A DNA stretch of 64,000 nucleotides, from contig CALKCJ010000007.1 in assembly GCA_938082375.1 (NCBI GenBank), positions 62,001 to 126,000 on the forward strand. The letters are read 5' to 3'. Within the stretch, counting starts at the first letter, position 1, and the number at the start of each line of letters is the position of its first letter. The notes beneath the pieces are model-generated. The model was not told where the DNA came from and did not search any database. It saw only the letters and a list, made by a program, of their open reading frames with translations. Position numbers and translations under genes: made by a program. This DNA comes from an uncultured Thermomicrobiaceae bacterium (GTDB lineage: Bacteria > Chloroflexota > Chloroflexia > Thermomicrobiales > Thermomicrobiaceae). Of this stretch, positions 53,086 to 62,823 are shown piece by piece.

Positions 53086-53982
53086 ATGAGGCACCAGATC
53101 AGGATCGCACTCGTCCATGGCCCACTTCGGGCCGAAGAGCAACTCCTCCTCGCCGAGTTCGACCGGCGAGGCATCCCCTGTGACCGTATCTACGACCGGA
53201 CAGTCCGGATCGAGCTGGCTGGCCCGCCCTGGCCCTACGACCTCGTGCTCGGCCGGAGCATCAGCCAGCAGCGCGCGCTGCACATCGCGAGCGTCTGCGC
53301 AGCCTGGGGCATCGCCACCGTCAATCCGCCGCAGGTGCTCGATATCTGCAACGACAAGCTGCGCACGTCGGCGGCGCTGGCAGCAGCCGGCGTGCCCCAG
53401 CCTCGAACGGTCATCGCCTTCAGCCCAGAGGAGGCGGTGGCGGCAATGGAGGAGCTGGGCTATCCCGTGGTGCTCAAGCCACCGCTCGGCTCTTGGGGCC
53501 GGTTACTCGCGCGGGTCAATAGCCGTTCCACCGCCGAGGCGCTGCTGCGGCACAAGGTGGCGCTCGGCGGGTTCCACCACGGCACCTTCTACATCCAGGA
53601 GCACGTCGAGAAGCCCGGCCGCGATATCCGCGCCTTCGTCGTCGGCGAGGAGACGATCTGTGCCATCTATCGCACTTCCGAGCACTGGATCACGAACACC
53701 GCTCGCGGCGGTCTGGCCTCCAACTGCCCGGTCACACCCGAGCTGGCCGAGCTGTGCGGCCGAGCAGCGCGCGCCGTCGGCGGTGGGGTGCTGGCGATCG
53801 ACCTCTTCGAACACCCCGAGCGCGGCCTCCTCGTGAACGAGGTCAACGCGACTATGGAGTTCCGCAATAGCATCAAGCCAACTGGAGTCGACATCCCGGC
53901 CCGCATCGTCGACTACGCACTCGCACTCGCCCGCGGTGGGGGCAAGCGGCTGGCTCCACCGCTTCCCGTGGCCGTGCCCTGA
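53086..53982 (+). CDS. lysX: LysX-type ATP-grasp ligase (alpha-aminoadipate/glutamate-LysW ligase)
   Basis: A 298-residue RimK-like ATP-grasp enzyme. [20 protein letters not shown] is the ATP-grasp lysine/glycine loop, [17 protein letters not shown] and [11 protein letters not shown] followed by [13 protein letters not shown] are the LysX/ArgX family marks. LysX joins alpha-aminoadipate to the C-terminal Glu of the carrier LysW in lysine synthesis; related forms act on glutamate for arginine. ATG 53086 follows AGAGAGG. The upstream T-box with an AAG specifier supports lysine as the end product. LysW and the other lys genes are not in the window. Confidence 0.86.
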   Translation: MRHQIRIALVHGPLRAEEQLLLAEFDRRGIPCDRIYDRTVRIELAGPPWPYDLVLGRSISQQRALHIASVCAAWGIATVNPPQVLDICNDKLRTSAALAAAGVPQPRTVIAFSPEEAVAAMEELGYPVVLKPPLGSWGRLLARVNSRSTAEALLRHKVALGGFHHGTFYIQEHVEKPGRDIRAFVVGEETICAIYRTSEHWITNTARGGLASNCPVTPELAELCGRAARAVGGGVLAIDLFEHPERGLLVNEVNATMEFRNSIKPTGVDIPARIVDYALALARGGGKRLAPPLPVAVP

Positions 53983-54120
53983 AGGTCACCCACCGGCTTG
54001 GCCGGTGTCACCTGCACACCGTCTGGCCGATCCAACGACTCGCGGAGCGAGGTCGGACGTACAATCTACACGGTGACCCGGACGTACTGGCCTGCCGGCC
54101 ACAAGTGGGGAGAGCGCGCC

Positions 54121-55245
54121 ATGGCGGAGGAGCTCTACCGTCCCGGACTCGAAGGAGTGATCGCGACCGAGACGGCCATTTCCTTTCTCGACGTGGATCG
54201 AGAGGAAATCGTGATACGCGGTTACAACCTCCTCGACCTCGCGCGGGAACGGACGTACGTCGACGTCGTCGGGCTGCTGATCGACGGGCGTCTGCCGGAC
54301 GACCAGGCACGCGCAGAACTGGAGCGCCGGCTCCTGGAGAGCGCGACGGTGCCGGAGGAGATCTGGGAACTGCTCCGGATCCTGCCGCCTCGGATGCACG
54401 CGATGGATCGGTTGCGCACCGCGGTCTCGGCGCTGGGAGGCTTCGATCCGGGAGTTGAACGCGTCGATCCCGACCAGGATCGCGAAAGCGGCCTCCGGAT
54501 CGTGGCACAGTCGGCCACGCTGGTGGCAAACCTCGTACGCCTGCGTGAGGGTGGCCAGCCGCTCGCACCCGATCGTGCCAAGTCCTTCCCCGCCAGCTTC
54601 TTGTCTATGATCACCGGTCGCGAGCACAGCCCGGCCGAAGTGCGCGTCTTCGACCAGGCGCTGATTGCCTACAGCGAGCACGAGTTACCGAACTCCACCT
54701 TCGCTGCTCGGGTGATCGCCTCCACCCTGGCCGATATCTATGGCGCGCTCACCGGTGCCGTCGCTTCGCTCAAGGGCCCGCTGCACGGGGGCGCGAACGA
54801 GGCGGTCATGGAGATGCTACTCGAGGCCGGCGACGAGGAGGGGATCGAGCGCTGGATCCGGGAGCGGCTGGCTCGCAGGGAACGGATCATGGGCTTCGGA
54901 CATCGGGTCTACATGCGGCGCATGGATCCGCGCGCCCAGCTTCTCAAGGAGACACTGCAACACCTCGTCGCCGAGCGCGGCGATCGCGAGAGCGAGCGTC
55001 TGCTGCGCATGTGCGAGCGCGCCGAGCGCCTGATGCACGCCGAAAAAGGTCTCTACCCGAACCTCGATTACTACGCCGCGCCGGTCTTCTACGTCCTCGG
55101 CATCCCGATCGAGCTCTACACGCCGATCTTCTTCGCCGCGCGCACAGCGGGCTTAGTCGCTCACGTCATCGAGCAGCACGCCCACAACCGGCTCTTCCGG
55201 CCGCGAGTGCGCTACACTGGCCCGCGGGGGCTCAAGCCGGTGTAG
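54121..55245 (+). CDS. prpC: Citrate/2-methylcitrate synthase
   Basis: A 374-residue short-type citrate synthase. Catalytic residues are His222 (LKGPLHGGANEAV), His261 (MGFGHRVYMRR) and Asp316 (PNLDYYAAPVFY). It condenses acyl-CoA with oxaloacetate. Because prpD- and prpB-type genes follow at 42 and 12 bases, propionyl-CoA is the likely substrate, giving 2-methylcitrate; citrate synthase activity is also possible. ATG 54121 has GGGGAGAGCGCC upstream. A TACAAT box lies at 54060-54065, but no good -35 was seen. Confidence 0.88.
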   Translation: MAEELYRPGLEGVIATETAISFLDVDREEIVIRGYNLLDLARERTYVDVVGLLIDGRLPDDQARAELERRLLESATVPEEIWELLRILPPRMHAMDRLRTAVSALGGFDPGVERVDPDQDRESGLRIVAQSATLVANLVRLREGGQPLAPDRAKSFPASFLSMITGREHSPAEVRVFDQALIAYSEHELPNSTFAARVIASTLADIYGALTGAVASLKGPLHGGANEAVMEMLLEAGDEEGIERWIRERLARRERIMGFGHRVYMRRMDPRAQLLKETLQHLVAERGDRESERLLRMCERAERLMHAEKGLYPNLDYYAAPVFYVLGIPIELYTPIFFAARTAGLVAHVIEQHAHNRLFRPRVRYTGPRGLKPV

Positions 55246-55287
55246 ACGACTGCTGGCTCGACGCTTCGCAGCGAGAGGAATAAGCAG

Positions 55288-56730
55288 GTGGCGACTCACT
55301 CAGAAGCGCGGCTGGAGCCAGACCAGGTACTGCAGGAACTTGCGGACTATACCCTCCGGGCCGCGATCACCAGCGAGCTGGCCTATGACACTGCCCGGCT
55401 GGCACTAGCCGACTCACTCGCCTGCGCGTGCGAGTCGCTGGCCTACCCCGAGTGCACCGCGCTGCTGGGACCGGTCGTCCCTGGCACCGTCGTCCCCAAC
55501 GGGGTGAAGGTGCCAGGGACGCCGCACGTCCTCGACCCTGTGCAGGCGGCGTTCAGTATCACGGCCATGATCCGCTGGCTCGACTACAACGACACCTGGC
55601 TGGCGAAGGAGTGGGGACACCCGTCCGACAACTTCGGCGCGGTGCTGGCCGTCGCCGACCACGTGAGCCGGGTACGGCGTAGCCGTGGCCAGGCGCCGCT
55701 CCACGTGCGCGACGCGCTGACGATGGCGATCAAAGCGTATGAGATCCAGGGCGTCCTCGCCCTGGAGAACAGCCTCAACCGCTTCGGCTTCGATCACGTC
55801 CAGTTCGTCAAAGTCGCCTCGGCGGCGACCGCGACTGCCCTCCTCGGCGGTGGGGAGGACGAGGTGCTGAGCGCCCTCTCGAATGCCTGGATCGACGGGC
55901 CAGCACTGCGCACCTATCGCCACTACCCCAACACCGGGCCGCGCAAGTCGTGGGCCGCCGCCGACGCGACGAGCCGGGCCGTCCGGCTTGCGCTCCTGGC
56001 CCTCCGCGGCGAGCCCGGCTACCCCACGGCGCTGAGCGCGCCACGCTGGGGGTTCGAGGACGTGGTGCTGCGCGGCGAGCGGGTCGTGCTCGGCCGGCCG
56101 CTGGGCAGCTACGTGATGGAGAACGTCCTCTTCAAGATCGCCTTCCCAGCGGAGTTCCACGGGCAGACGGCGGTCGAAGCCGCCCTCCGCCTGCACCCAC
56201 TGGTACGCGACCGGCTGGACCAGATCGAGCGGATCGTGATCGAGACGCAGGAATCGGCCGTTCGCATCATCGACAAGCCTGGCCCATTTGCCAACCCGGC
56301 CGACCGCGACCACTCGCTCCAGTACATGACGGCGGTGGCACTCCTCTATGGCGAACTGCGCTACGAGCACTACACTGAGCCGATCGCGTCCGATCCCCGT
56401 ATCCCGGCGCTCATCGCCCGGATGGCCGTGGTCGAGAATCCCCAGTTCAGCCGCGACTACCTCGACCCCGACAAGCGCTCAATCGCGAACGCCGTCCAGG
56501 TCTTCTTCACCGACGGCACCAGCACTGAGCAAATTCTGGTCGAGTTCCCGCTCGGGCACCCGCGGCGCCGGCAGGAAGGGCTGCCGCTCCTGCGCGAGAA
56601 GCTGCGCCGCGCGCTGCGTGTGGCCTTCCCGGAGCACCAGGCTGAGCGGCTCTTCCATCTCCTCGCTGAAGCGCCCGATCTGCTCGACCTGGCTGTTGAC
56701 CACTTCATGGACACGCTCCATCGTGGATAG
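55288..56730 (+). CDS. prpD: MmgE/PrpD family protein (2-methylcitrate dehydratase)
   Basis: A 480-residue MmgE/PrpD protein. Conserved segments are [36 protein letters not shown] (the D-N-D active-site region, residues ~92-113) and YHPLN-type region [19 protein letters not shown]. It dehydrates 2-methylcitrate to methylaconitate in propionate breakdown. It begins at GTG 55288 behind GAGAGGAATAAGCAG. It sits between the citrate synthase and PrpB genes, which supports the assignment. Confidence 0.9.
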   Translation: MATHSEARLEPDQVLQELADYTLRAAITSELAYDTARLALADSLACACESLAYPECTALLGPVVPGTVVPNGVKVPGTPHVLDPVQAAFSITAMIRWLDYNDTWLAKEWGHPSDNFGAVLAVADHVSRVRRSRGQAPLHVRDALTMAIKAYEIQGVLALENSLNRFGFDHVQFVKVASAATATALLGGGEDEVLSALSNAWIDGPALRTYRHYPNTGPRKSWAAADATSRAVRLALLALRGEPGYPTALSAPRWGFEDVVLRGERVVLGRPLGSYVMENVLFKIAFPAEFHGQTAVEAALRLHPLVRDRLDQIERIVIETQESAVRIIDKPGPFANPADRDHSLQYMTAVALLYGELRYEHYTEPIASDPRIPALIARMAVVENPQFSRDYLDPDKRSIANAVQVFFTDGTSTEQILVEFPLGHPRRRQEGLPLLREKLRRALRVAFPEHQAERLFHLLAEAPDLLDLAVDHFMDTLHRG

Positions 56731-56742
56731 TGGAAGGACGGC

Positions 56743-57690
56743 GTGCCGGTGAGCTGGCTGCAGCAGAGCCCGACCCTGCAGGCGGCGCTGGCCGAGCAGT
56801 TCCGCGAGCTAGTAGCTCGGGAGCCGCTGGTGCTTCCTGGGGCCTATGATGCCCTCTCTGCGCTGCTGGCCCGGCGCGCCGGCTTCCGCGCGCTCTACCT
56901 CTCCGGCGGAGCCTACACGGCGAGCCGGGGACTGCCCGACCTCGGGCTGGTGGAGCTCAAAGAAATAGTCGAGCGGGCGTGCGACATTGTTCGCGCCACC
57001 GAGCTGCCGCTGATTGTCGATATCGACACCGGGTACGGCGGGGTGCTCAACGCGGCCCGGGCTGCCCGCACGCTGGTGGAGGCCCGGGCGGCGGGGGTGC
57101 AGATCGAGGACCAGAGCTACCCGAAGAAGTGTGGCCACCTCAGCGACAAGTCGCTCGTGCCTCCGGAGGAGCTCGAGCAGAAGATTCAGGCCATCAAGGC
57201 GGTCGCGCCGACGCTCTACGTCATCGCCCGTACCGACGCCCACGAGAGCGAGGGCATCGAGGGTATCCTCGCCCGGGCGCGGCGCTACCTGGCCGCCGGG
57301 GCGGACGCGATCTTCCCCGAGGCGCTGACCAGCGAGCGGGAGTTCCGAGCCGTGAGCGAGGCGCTACCGGGAGTGACGCTGCTGGCCAACTTGACCGAGT
57401 TCGGCAAGACGCCGCCGTACACCGCGGCCGAGCTGGCGCGCTGGGGCTACCGCATTATCTTGTTCCCGGTCTCGGCCCTCCGGGTCGCGGCGCGAGCCAT
57501 GGAGCGGCTCTACCGGCACCTCTGGGAGCATGGCACCACCCGTGACCTTATTGCCGAGATGCAGACCCGCGCGGAGCTCTACGAGACCATCGGCTACTTC
57601 GACTACGAGGCGCTCGATCGCCAGATCGCGCGCTCGACGTTGCCCCAGTGGCCACCGGCCAGTGCTGGTCGTGGCAGCGAGCAGGGATAA
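56743..57690 (+). CDS. prpB: Methylisocitrate lyase (isocitrate lyase/PEP mutase family)
   Basis: A 315-residue TIM-barrel lyase. The catalytic motif KKCGHL (residues 128-133) and VDIDTGYGG (92-100) are exactly as in PrpB. It splits 2-methylisocitrate into pyruvate and succinate, the last step of the methylcitrate cycle. GTG 56743 follows GGAAGGACGGC and is 12 bases after prpD. Methylcitrate cycle genes let the cell use propionate or odd-chain fatty acids. Confidence 0.92.
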   Translation: MPVSWLQQSPTLQAALAEQFRELVAREPLVLPGAYDALSALLARRAGFRALYLSGGAYTASRGLPDLGLVELKEIVERACDIVRATELPLIVDIDTGYGGVLNAARAARTLVEARAAGVQIEDQSYPKKCGHLSDKSLVPPEELEQKIQAIKAVAPTLYVIARTDAHESEGIEGILARARRYLAAGADAIFPEALTSEREFRAVSEALPGVTLLANLTEFGKTPPYTAAELARWGYRIILFPVSALRVAARAMERLYRHLWEHGTTRDLIAEMQTRAELYETIGYFDYEALDRQIARSTLPQWPPASAGRGSEQG

Positions 57691-57712
57691 GTCCACCGGA
57701 GTACAAGCGACC

Positions 57713-58499
57713 ATGAAGCTCGCCTTCATCGGGGCCGAGAGCACAGTATTCGCGCACACGCTGCTACGCGACCTGTCCCTCTTCCGCGAACTCCGCTAGG
57801 CCACCATCGCGCTGATGGACATCGACCCCGCGCGGCTGCACGACACCGAACGGGTGACCCACCGCGTCGTCGAGCAGGCCGGTGCCCAGCAAATGGTCGA
57901 GGCCACGACCAATGAGCGCGGGGCACTCGACGGAGCCGACTACGTTTTCACCATGTTCCAGGTAGGTTGTTAGCGTCCGGCTACGGTGATCGACTTCGCG
58001 ATCCGGAAACGAGACGGCCTGCGCCGAGCTATCGGTGATACCCTCAGTATCGGGAGGCGAACACCGGCATACCGACTGGCTGCGGTTGGGGTAGAAGGAG
58101 GACGCGCAGAGCGTCCGGCCACACCACTCCGGCGAAGACGCCACGCTGATCATTCACTCGCTGGAGATCAGGCAGCCGCAGGTGACCACTGGCACCGTGA
58201 TCGTTTATGGGATGATCGAAAACCTGCCTCCCGGCTATTGGGTGGAGATTCCCTGCCTCGTCGATCGCAACGGGGTGTAGCCGGTGTGGGTGGTTACGCT
58301 GCCACCACAGCTCGCCGCGCTGATCCAGCCGAACGTGAACGTGCAGGCGCTGACGGTCGAGGGGCTATTACCAGCCGACGCGCACGTCTACCACGCGACA
58401 ATGCCGGACCCGCACACCGGCGCCGAGCTTAACCTCGACCAGATCGAGGCGCCAGTCGACGAGCTGCTTGACGCCCACCGCGTGTGGCTGCCCTTCTAA
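57713..58499 (+). pseudogene. GH4 alpha-galactosidase (MelA-like), decayed
   Basis: Recognisable pieces of a family GH4 NAD-dependent glycosidase. The N-terminus is MKLAFIGAESTVFAHTLLRD from ATG 57713. A TAG (57797-57799) precedes ATIALMDIDPARLHDTERV. A second TAG follows MFQVGC, then TVIDFAIRKRDGLRRAIGDT in the same frame. A deletion of about 200 codons follows. The C-terminal part has YWVEIPCLVDRNGV, a third TAG, then LPPQLAALIQPNVNVQALTVE to the true end. It lies downstream of prpB with 22 bases between, and cannot make an active enzyme. Confidence 0.88.
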
Positions 58500-58630
58500 T
58501 ACCTTGTTCACGGCTGGAGCCGCTTCCCCCTGCGGAGCTCCTTCGCCGGCAGTGGACCACGGTCATCTGCACTGGCGAGTACACTGGGACGCGGCATGGC
58601 GATCGTACTCATCCGCTGGGAGGAATGAGC

Positions 58631-60451
58631 ATGGTGCAGCAGCTCACCCGCGAGCAGGTTCCGATCGAGGAGCGCTGGGAACTGGCCGATCTCTACCCGA
58701 CCCCGGCCGATTGGGAAACCGAGCGGCAGGCCGTACTGGCCGAGCTGCCTCGGCTCGAGGGAATGCGCGGCACGCTGCGGCAAGGCGCCCAGCAGATCTT
58801 AGCCGTGCTCACGCTGGCGGACGAGATCGACCAGCGCGTCGAAAAGCTCTTCGCCTACGCGCTCCTGGCCCGCGACCAGGACACCAGGAATCCCGAGGCA
58901 GTCCAGCGCTACGAACAATCGATGTCCCTAGCAGTGGCTGCCAGTCGCGCCGCCGCCTGGATCGCGCCCGAGCTGCTGTCCTTTACCGACGACGAGCTTC
59001 GCTCCTTCCTGGAGCAAGAGCCACAGCTCGCTCCTTTCCGGCGCGAGATCGAGCAGACGATCCGGGTACGGCCACACACCCGCTCGGCCGAAGTCGAGGA
59101 GCTACTGGCCGAGACGGCTGAGCTCGCCCGGGTACCGTCCAACGCCTTCACCTTCCTCGACAACGCCGACATCCGCTACGGCGTCGTCGTAGACGAAGAC
59201 GGCACCGAGATCGAGCTGACCAAGGGCCGCTACCTCCAACTCCTCGAGCGGCGCAACCGACAGGTGCGCCAGCAAGCCTACCAGGTCTTCAACGCGCCCT
59301 ACTTAGCCCATCGCCACACGCTGGGGGCACTGCTCGCCGGGAGCACACAGGCGGACGTCTTCTATGCGCGCGCTCGCCGCTACGAGTCGGCGCTTCAGGC
59401 CGCGCTGTACCCGAACACCATCCCCCTCGAGGTCTACACCACGCTGATCGAGCTCGTGCGACAGCACGCGCCGGTGCTGCAGCGCTACCTGCGCCTGCGT
59501 AAGCAGGCGCTCGGGCTCGACGAGCTGCGGGCCTTCGACCTCTACGTCCCGCTGGTCGAGCGACCAGAGCGGACCTCTACGTACGCCGAGGCCCGTGATC
59601 TGGTGCTAGCCGCCGTAGCGCCGCTCGGCCCCGAGTACACCGAGCCGTTACGCCAGGGCTTGCTCTCCCGCTGGGTCGACGTCCACGAGACGCCGGGTAA
59701 GCGCTCGGGCGGCTACAGTCTGGGCGTCTACGGCGTTCACCCGTACATCCTCCTCAACTGGAACGGCACGCTCCGCGAAGTCTTCGTACTCGCCCACGAG
59801 GTGGGCCACGCGATGCACTCCTACTTCTCCTCGCGGGCTCAGCCACACCCGACCTCACAGTACACGATCTTCGTGGCCGAGGTCGCCTCCACCTTCAACG
59901 AGCGCCTGCTCACCGCTCACCTACTGGCCATCACCGGCGACCCGCGCGAGCGGGCGGCGCTGGTCAACGACGCGTTGGAGACGTTCCGCACCACGCTCTG
60001 GCGCCAGACGCTCTTCGCCGAGTTCGAGCTGCTCACGCACCAGGCGGTCGAGCGGGGCGAGGGATTGAGCCCCGACTGGATGACGCAGGAGTATGGCCGG
60101 CTGTTGGGTGAGTACTACGGACCGGATCTGGTGATCGACCAGCAGCTGGCCCACGAGTGGAGCCGGGTGCCGCACTTCCACCGCGGCTTCTACGTGTTCC
60201 AGTACGCGACTGGGCTGGTGGCGGCCACCGCGCTGGCGCGCGCGGTGCTCTCCGGCGACGAAGAGGCGCGTCGCCGCTACCTGGCGTTCCTGGCCGCCGG
60301 CTCGTCAAAGGACTCGCTCGACCTGCTGCGCGACGCCGGGGTGGACCTGACCACGGCCGAGCCATACCTTGACGCCTTCGCCACTGTTGAGCAGGATCTC
60401 GACACGCTGGAGGCGACACTGCGCGAGCTAGGGCAGATTCAGGACCCTTGA
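58631..60451 (+). CDS. pepF: Oligoendopeptidase F (M3 family zinc peptidase)
   Basis: A 606-residue M3B peptidase, the usual length. The zinc motif HEVGH (residues ~389-393, in VLAHEVGHAMHSYF) and the downstream Glu in FVAEVASTFNE are intact. The N-terminal WELADLYPTPADWE is typical of PepF. It degrades cytoplasmic oligopeptides of about 7-17 residues. ATG 58631 is chosen because GGGAGG lies 7 bases upstream; ATG 58625 would be only 1 base away. Confidence 0.95.
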   Translation: MVQQLTREQVPIEERWELADLYPTPADWETERQAVLAELPRLEGMRGTLRQGAQQILAVLTLADEIDQRVEKLFAYALLARDQDTRNPEAVQRYEQSMSLAVAASRAAAWIAPELLSFTDDELRSFLEQEPQLAPFRREIEQTIRVRPHTRSAEVEELLAETAELARVPSNAFTFLDNADIRYGVVVDEDGTEIELTKGRYLQLLERRNRQVRQQAYQVFNAPYLAHRHTLGALLAGSTQADVFYARARRYESALQAALYPNTIPLEVYTTLIELVRQHAPVLQRYLRLRKQALGLDELRAFDLYVPLVERPERTSTYAEARDLVLAAVAPLGPEYTEPLRQGLLSRWVDVHETPGKRSGGYSLGVYGVHPYILLNWNGTLREVFVLAHEVGHAMHSYFSSRAQPHPTSQYTIFVAEVASTFNERLLTAHLLAITGDPRERAALVNDALETFRTTLWRQTLFAEFELLTHQAVERGEGLSPDWMTQEYGRLLGEYYGPDLVIDQQLAHEWSRVPHFHRGFYVFQYATGLVAATALARAVLSGDEEARRRYLAFLAAGSSKDSLDLLRDAGVDLTTAEPYLDAFATVEQDLDTLEATLRELGQIQDP

Positions 60452-60587
60452 CCGTCAAGTAGATCATGGGATGCCGGCGTCCCAACCGGTGCGGGAGGAA
60501 GACGCTGCCTAAACGGTGGTGGGAGCGAAGGATTACTCGCCCCTGTCGTCCTTACGTTCATGCTCGCCGTGACTGCGGTATCACCAC

Positions 60588-61325
60588 TCAAGCGACGGGT
60601 GGCCGAACCGCCACGTGTAGCGCCACGGTACCCAGCATTAGCCGCCGGAAGCGCACCTCGGCGAGCCCAGCGCCGGCCAGCATGCCAGCCAGCGTCTCGG
60701 CATCAGGGAAGGCGCCCGTCGAGCGCGGCAGGTAGCCGTAGGCGTCACGGTCGCCGCTGATCAGCCCGCCGAGGAACGGCACGACCCGGTCAAAGTAGAG
60801 ATGGAAAAGCGGTGCCAGCCACTGCTGCCGCACCGGCGTAGTCTCCAGGATCACCACGCGCCCGCCTGGCCGTAGCACCCGCGCCATCTCGGCGATGCCG
60901 GCCTGGTAATCCGGCAGGTTGCGCAGGCCGAAGCCGATCGTGCAGGCGTCGAAGATCGCGTCGGGGAAGGGTAGGCGCATCGCGTCCGCGCAGACCAGCT
61001 CGATGCGGGGATAGCCCAGTCGATAAAGCTTTTCCGCCGCGCCGCGCAGCATCTGGCGCGAGAAGTCGAGCGCGACCACCCGGCAAGCGCCCTGGCGCGT
61101 TAGCTCGATGGCCAGATCCCCGGTGCCGCTGGCAACGTCGAGCACTAAGCCGCGGCCGCCGGCCAGCGCCTCGCGCGCCGCCAGCCGGCGCCACGCCAGG
61201 TCGCACCCGCCGGTCATCAACCGGTTCATTAGATCGTAGCGCCGGGAAATCCGGTCGAACATCGACCGGACTTCCTCGGGCGGGCGCAAGGCCCCTGGCC
61301 GTCCTGGCTTGCTCTGCCGGACCAT
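60588..61325 (-). CDS. menG: Demethylmenaquinone methyltransferase (UbiE/MenG)
   Basis: A 245-residue SAM methyltransferase. FDRISRRYDLMNRLMTGG is the UbiE/MenG entry motif, VLDVASGTGDLAIEL is SAM motif I, and RPGGRVVILETT is motif III. It methylates demethylmenaquinone (or the ubiquinone precursor) in the last step of quinone synthesis. In a Chloroflexota-like background menaquinone is the expected product. The start is uncertain: ATG 61325 gives the family length, and GTG 61364 would add 13 residues. Confidence 0.9.
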   Translation of the reverse strand: MVRQSKPGRPGALRPPEEVRSMFDRISRRYDLMNRLMTGGCDLAWRRLAAREALAGGRGLVLDVASGTGDLAIELTRQGACRVVALDFSRQMLRGAAEKLYRLGYPRIELVCADAMRLPFPDAIFDACTIGFGLRNLPDYQAGIAEMARVLRPGGRVVILETTPVRQQWLAPLFHLYFDRVVPFLGGLISGDRDAYGYLPRSTGAFPDAETLAGMLAGAGLAEVRFRRLMLGTVALHVAVRPPVA

Positions 61326-61399
61326 CCCCACACCTGGCCGAACGCAGCCCATCCCGCCTGCCACCAGCTCTGTGATGTAGCACAGCGATCGCCCGCACG

Positions 61400-61984
61400 C
61401 TACTCGCCTCGGCGATAGGTGCCGGTAAGCATCCCACGAGCCAGCGCGTGGCTGGCGATCGCCTCCAGCACCGCCGCTCGCCCGGCGCCGGGCGGCAGGT
61501 CGAGCGGAGCATCGAGCGCGTAGATCGCAAAGCGGTAGCGGTGCTGCTCGCCGCGCGGTGGGCAGGGGCCGCCGTAGCCGGTCCGGCCGAAGTCGTTCTC
61601 GCCCTGCATGCCACCGCCCGGCAGCTCTCGCCCCGCCGGCACGCCCTCGGGTAACGAGCGGGCATCCGCTGACAGGTCGTAGACAAGCCAGTGGGTGAAG
61701 GTTCCGCCCGGCGCGTCGGGGTCGTCCATGACGAGCCCGAGGGCGCGCGTCCCTTCGGGCGGGTCCGACCAGGCGAGCGGCGGCGAGCGGTTATCGCCAT
61801 CGCAGGTGAAGCGCTTGGGAATCTCCGCCCCCTCGGCGAAGGCGGGGCTGGTGAGGCTCATCGTCGCAGGCGCCTCCGGCAGCTCCGGCCCGGCGCGCCG
61901 ACCTGGCACGGCACAGGCAATCAGGGCCAGGCTGAGCAACCCGACCACGCACAGCGACGCCGGGAGCCTGTTCACGCCGTCCAT
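61400..61984 (-). CDS. YbhB/YbcL-type Raf-kinase-inhibitor-like lipoprotein (PEBP family)
   Basis: A 194-residue phosphatidylethanolamine-binding family protein. The first 24 residues form a signal peptide ending in LIAC (Cys24), so it is probably a lipoprotein. The PEBP core shows IPKRFTCDGDNRSPPLAWSDPPEGT and MDDPDAPGGTFTHWLVYDL, with GYGGPCPPRGEQHRYRFAIYAL near the end. The bacterial function is unclear; ligand binding at the cell surface is likely. It is followed at about 75 bases by menG. Confidence 0.9.
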   Translation of the reverse strand: MDGVNRLPASLCVVGLLSLALIACAVPGRRAGPELPEAPATMSLTSPAFAEGAEIPKRFTCDGDNRSPPLAWSDPPEGTRALGLVMDDPDAPGGTFTHWLVYDLSADARSLPEGVPAGRELPGGGMQGENDFGRTGYGGPCPPRGEQHRYRFAIYALDAPLDLPPGAGRAAVLEAIASHALARGMLTGTYRRGE

Positions 61985-62156
61985 GCCTCCCTCCGGCCTT
62001 CCAGTCTACGGCAAACGCCGCACCTCGAGGGCGAGACACAACGCCCGGTGGCGAGATCGAGCGGCACTGTCTCCCCCGGGACAAGACGCCTCGCCTACCG
62101 GTGCCTGGAGACAGGCGCCGGAACAGTCAGTGGCCGAGCGCGCATCCGGAGAGCGC

Positions 62157-62612
62157 GTGCAGGTCCGGCGGGCCGAGCCGGGCGAGGTGGAGGCACTGGC
62201 CGCGCTCTCGCTGCGCTCAAAGGCATATTGGGGTTACGACGAGGCCTTCATGGTTGCTACCGCCCCCGAGCTAGCACTATCGCCCGAGCAGCTCGCGCGA
62301 TACCCGGCCCACGTGCTGGAGGCAGAGGGCCGGCTGGCTGGCTTCTACCTGCTGGAGCCGGTGAACGAGCGCGAGGTGGAGCTGAGCGCGCTTTTCGTGG
62401 AGCCGGATGCGATCGGCTGGGGCTACGGCCGCCGCCTGATGGAACACGCCATTGCCAGAGCGAAGCGCCTGGGTTTCCGCGCGATGCTGATCCCCAGCGA
62501 CCCCAACGCGGAGCCGTTCTACCGGGCGATGGGCGCCGAGCCGATCGGCACGGTGCCCTCGGGCAGCATCCTCGGTCGCGAGTTGCCCCTGCTCCGGGTG
62601 GACCTGGAGTAA
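62157..62612 (+). CDS. GNAT family N-acetyltransferase
   Basis: A 151-residue acetyltransferase. The acetyl-CoA-binding loop is VEPDAIGWGYGRRLMEHAIARA (about residues 79-100), and AEPFYRAMGAEPIGTVPSGSI is the C-terminal GNAT motif. GTG 62157 is preferred because GGAG lies 5 bases upstream; an earlier GTG at 62130 is in frame. The frame is open further upstream without homology. The substrate is unknown. It is divergent from the PEBP gene. Confidence 0.85.
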   Translation: MQVRRAEPGEVEALAALSLRSKAYWGYDEAFMVATAPELALSPEQLARYPAHVLEAEGRLAGFYLLEPVNEREVELSALFVEPDAIGWGYGRRLMEHAIARAKRLGFRAMLIPSDPNAEPFYRAMGAEPIGTVPSGSILGRELPLLRVDLE

Positions 62613-62705
62613 GCGACACTCTCTCGCATACGTGACCAAAGCAGACGTCATCGTCTGACGCATACACTACCCGGCGTGGCCTTTCCAGCATCGAATGAAG
62701 AACTC

Positions 62706-62734
62706 TTGACACTGTATGACCGCCTGAATAGAGT
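62706..62734 (+). promoter_or_regulatory. Promoter of the GlsB-like gene
   Basis: A perfect TTGACA (62706-62711) and TAGAGT (62729-62734) are 17 bases apart. Transcription would start near 62741, followed by a TAGGGGG purine run (62761-62767) that looks like a ribosome site. Confidence 0.65.
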
Positions 62735-62823
62735 GTGAGCATCAGTGCAGTTGTTACAGATAGGGGGTACGTACCGGGCAAGAGACGCTCCTGTTCCTGG
62801 TCCTCGGCGGAGTCGCTGGGCTG

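Noticed and set aside
27694-58277. Amber codon as a sense codon (pyrrolysine or other recoding)
   Set aside because: Many intact genes (for example coxM, hypE, prpC and prpD) end in TAG, two TGA stops also occur, and no suppressor tRNA is in the window; the bias is reported as an observation only.
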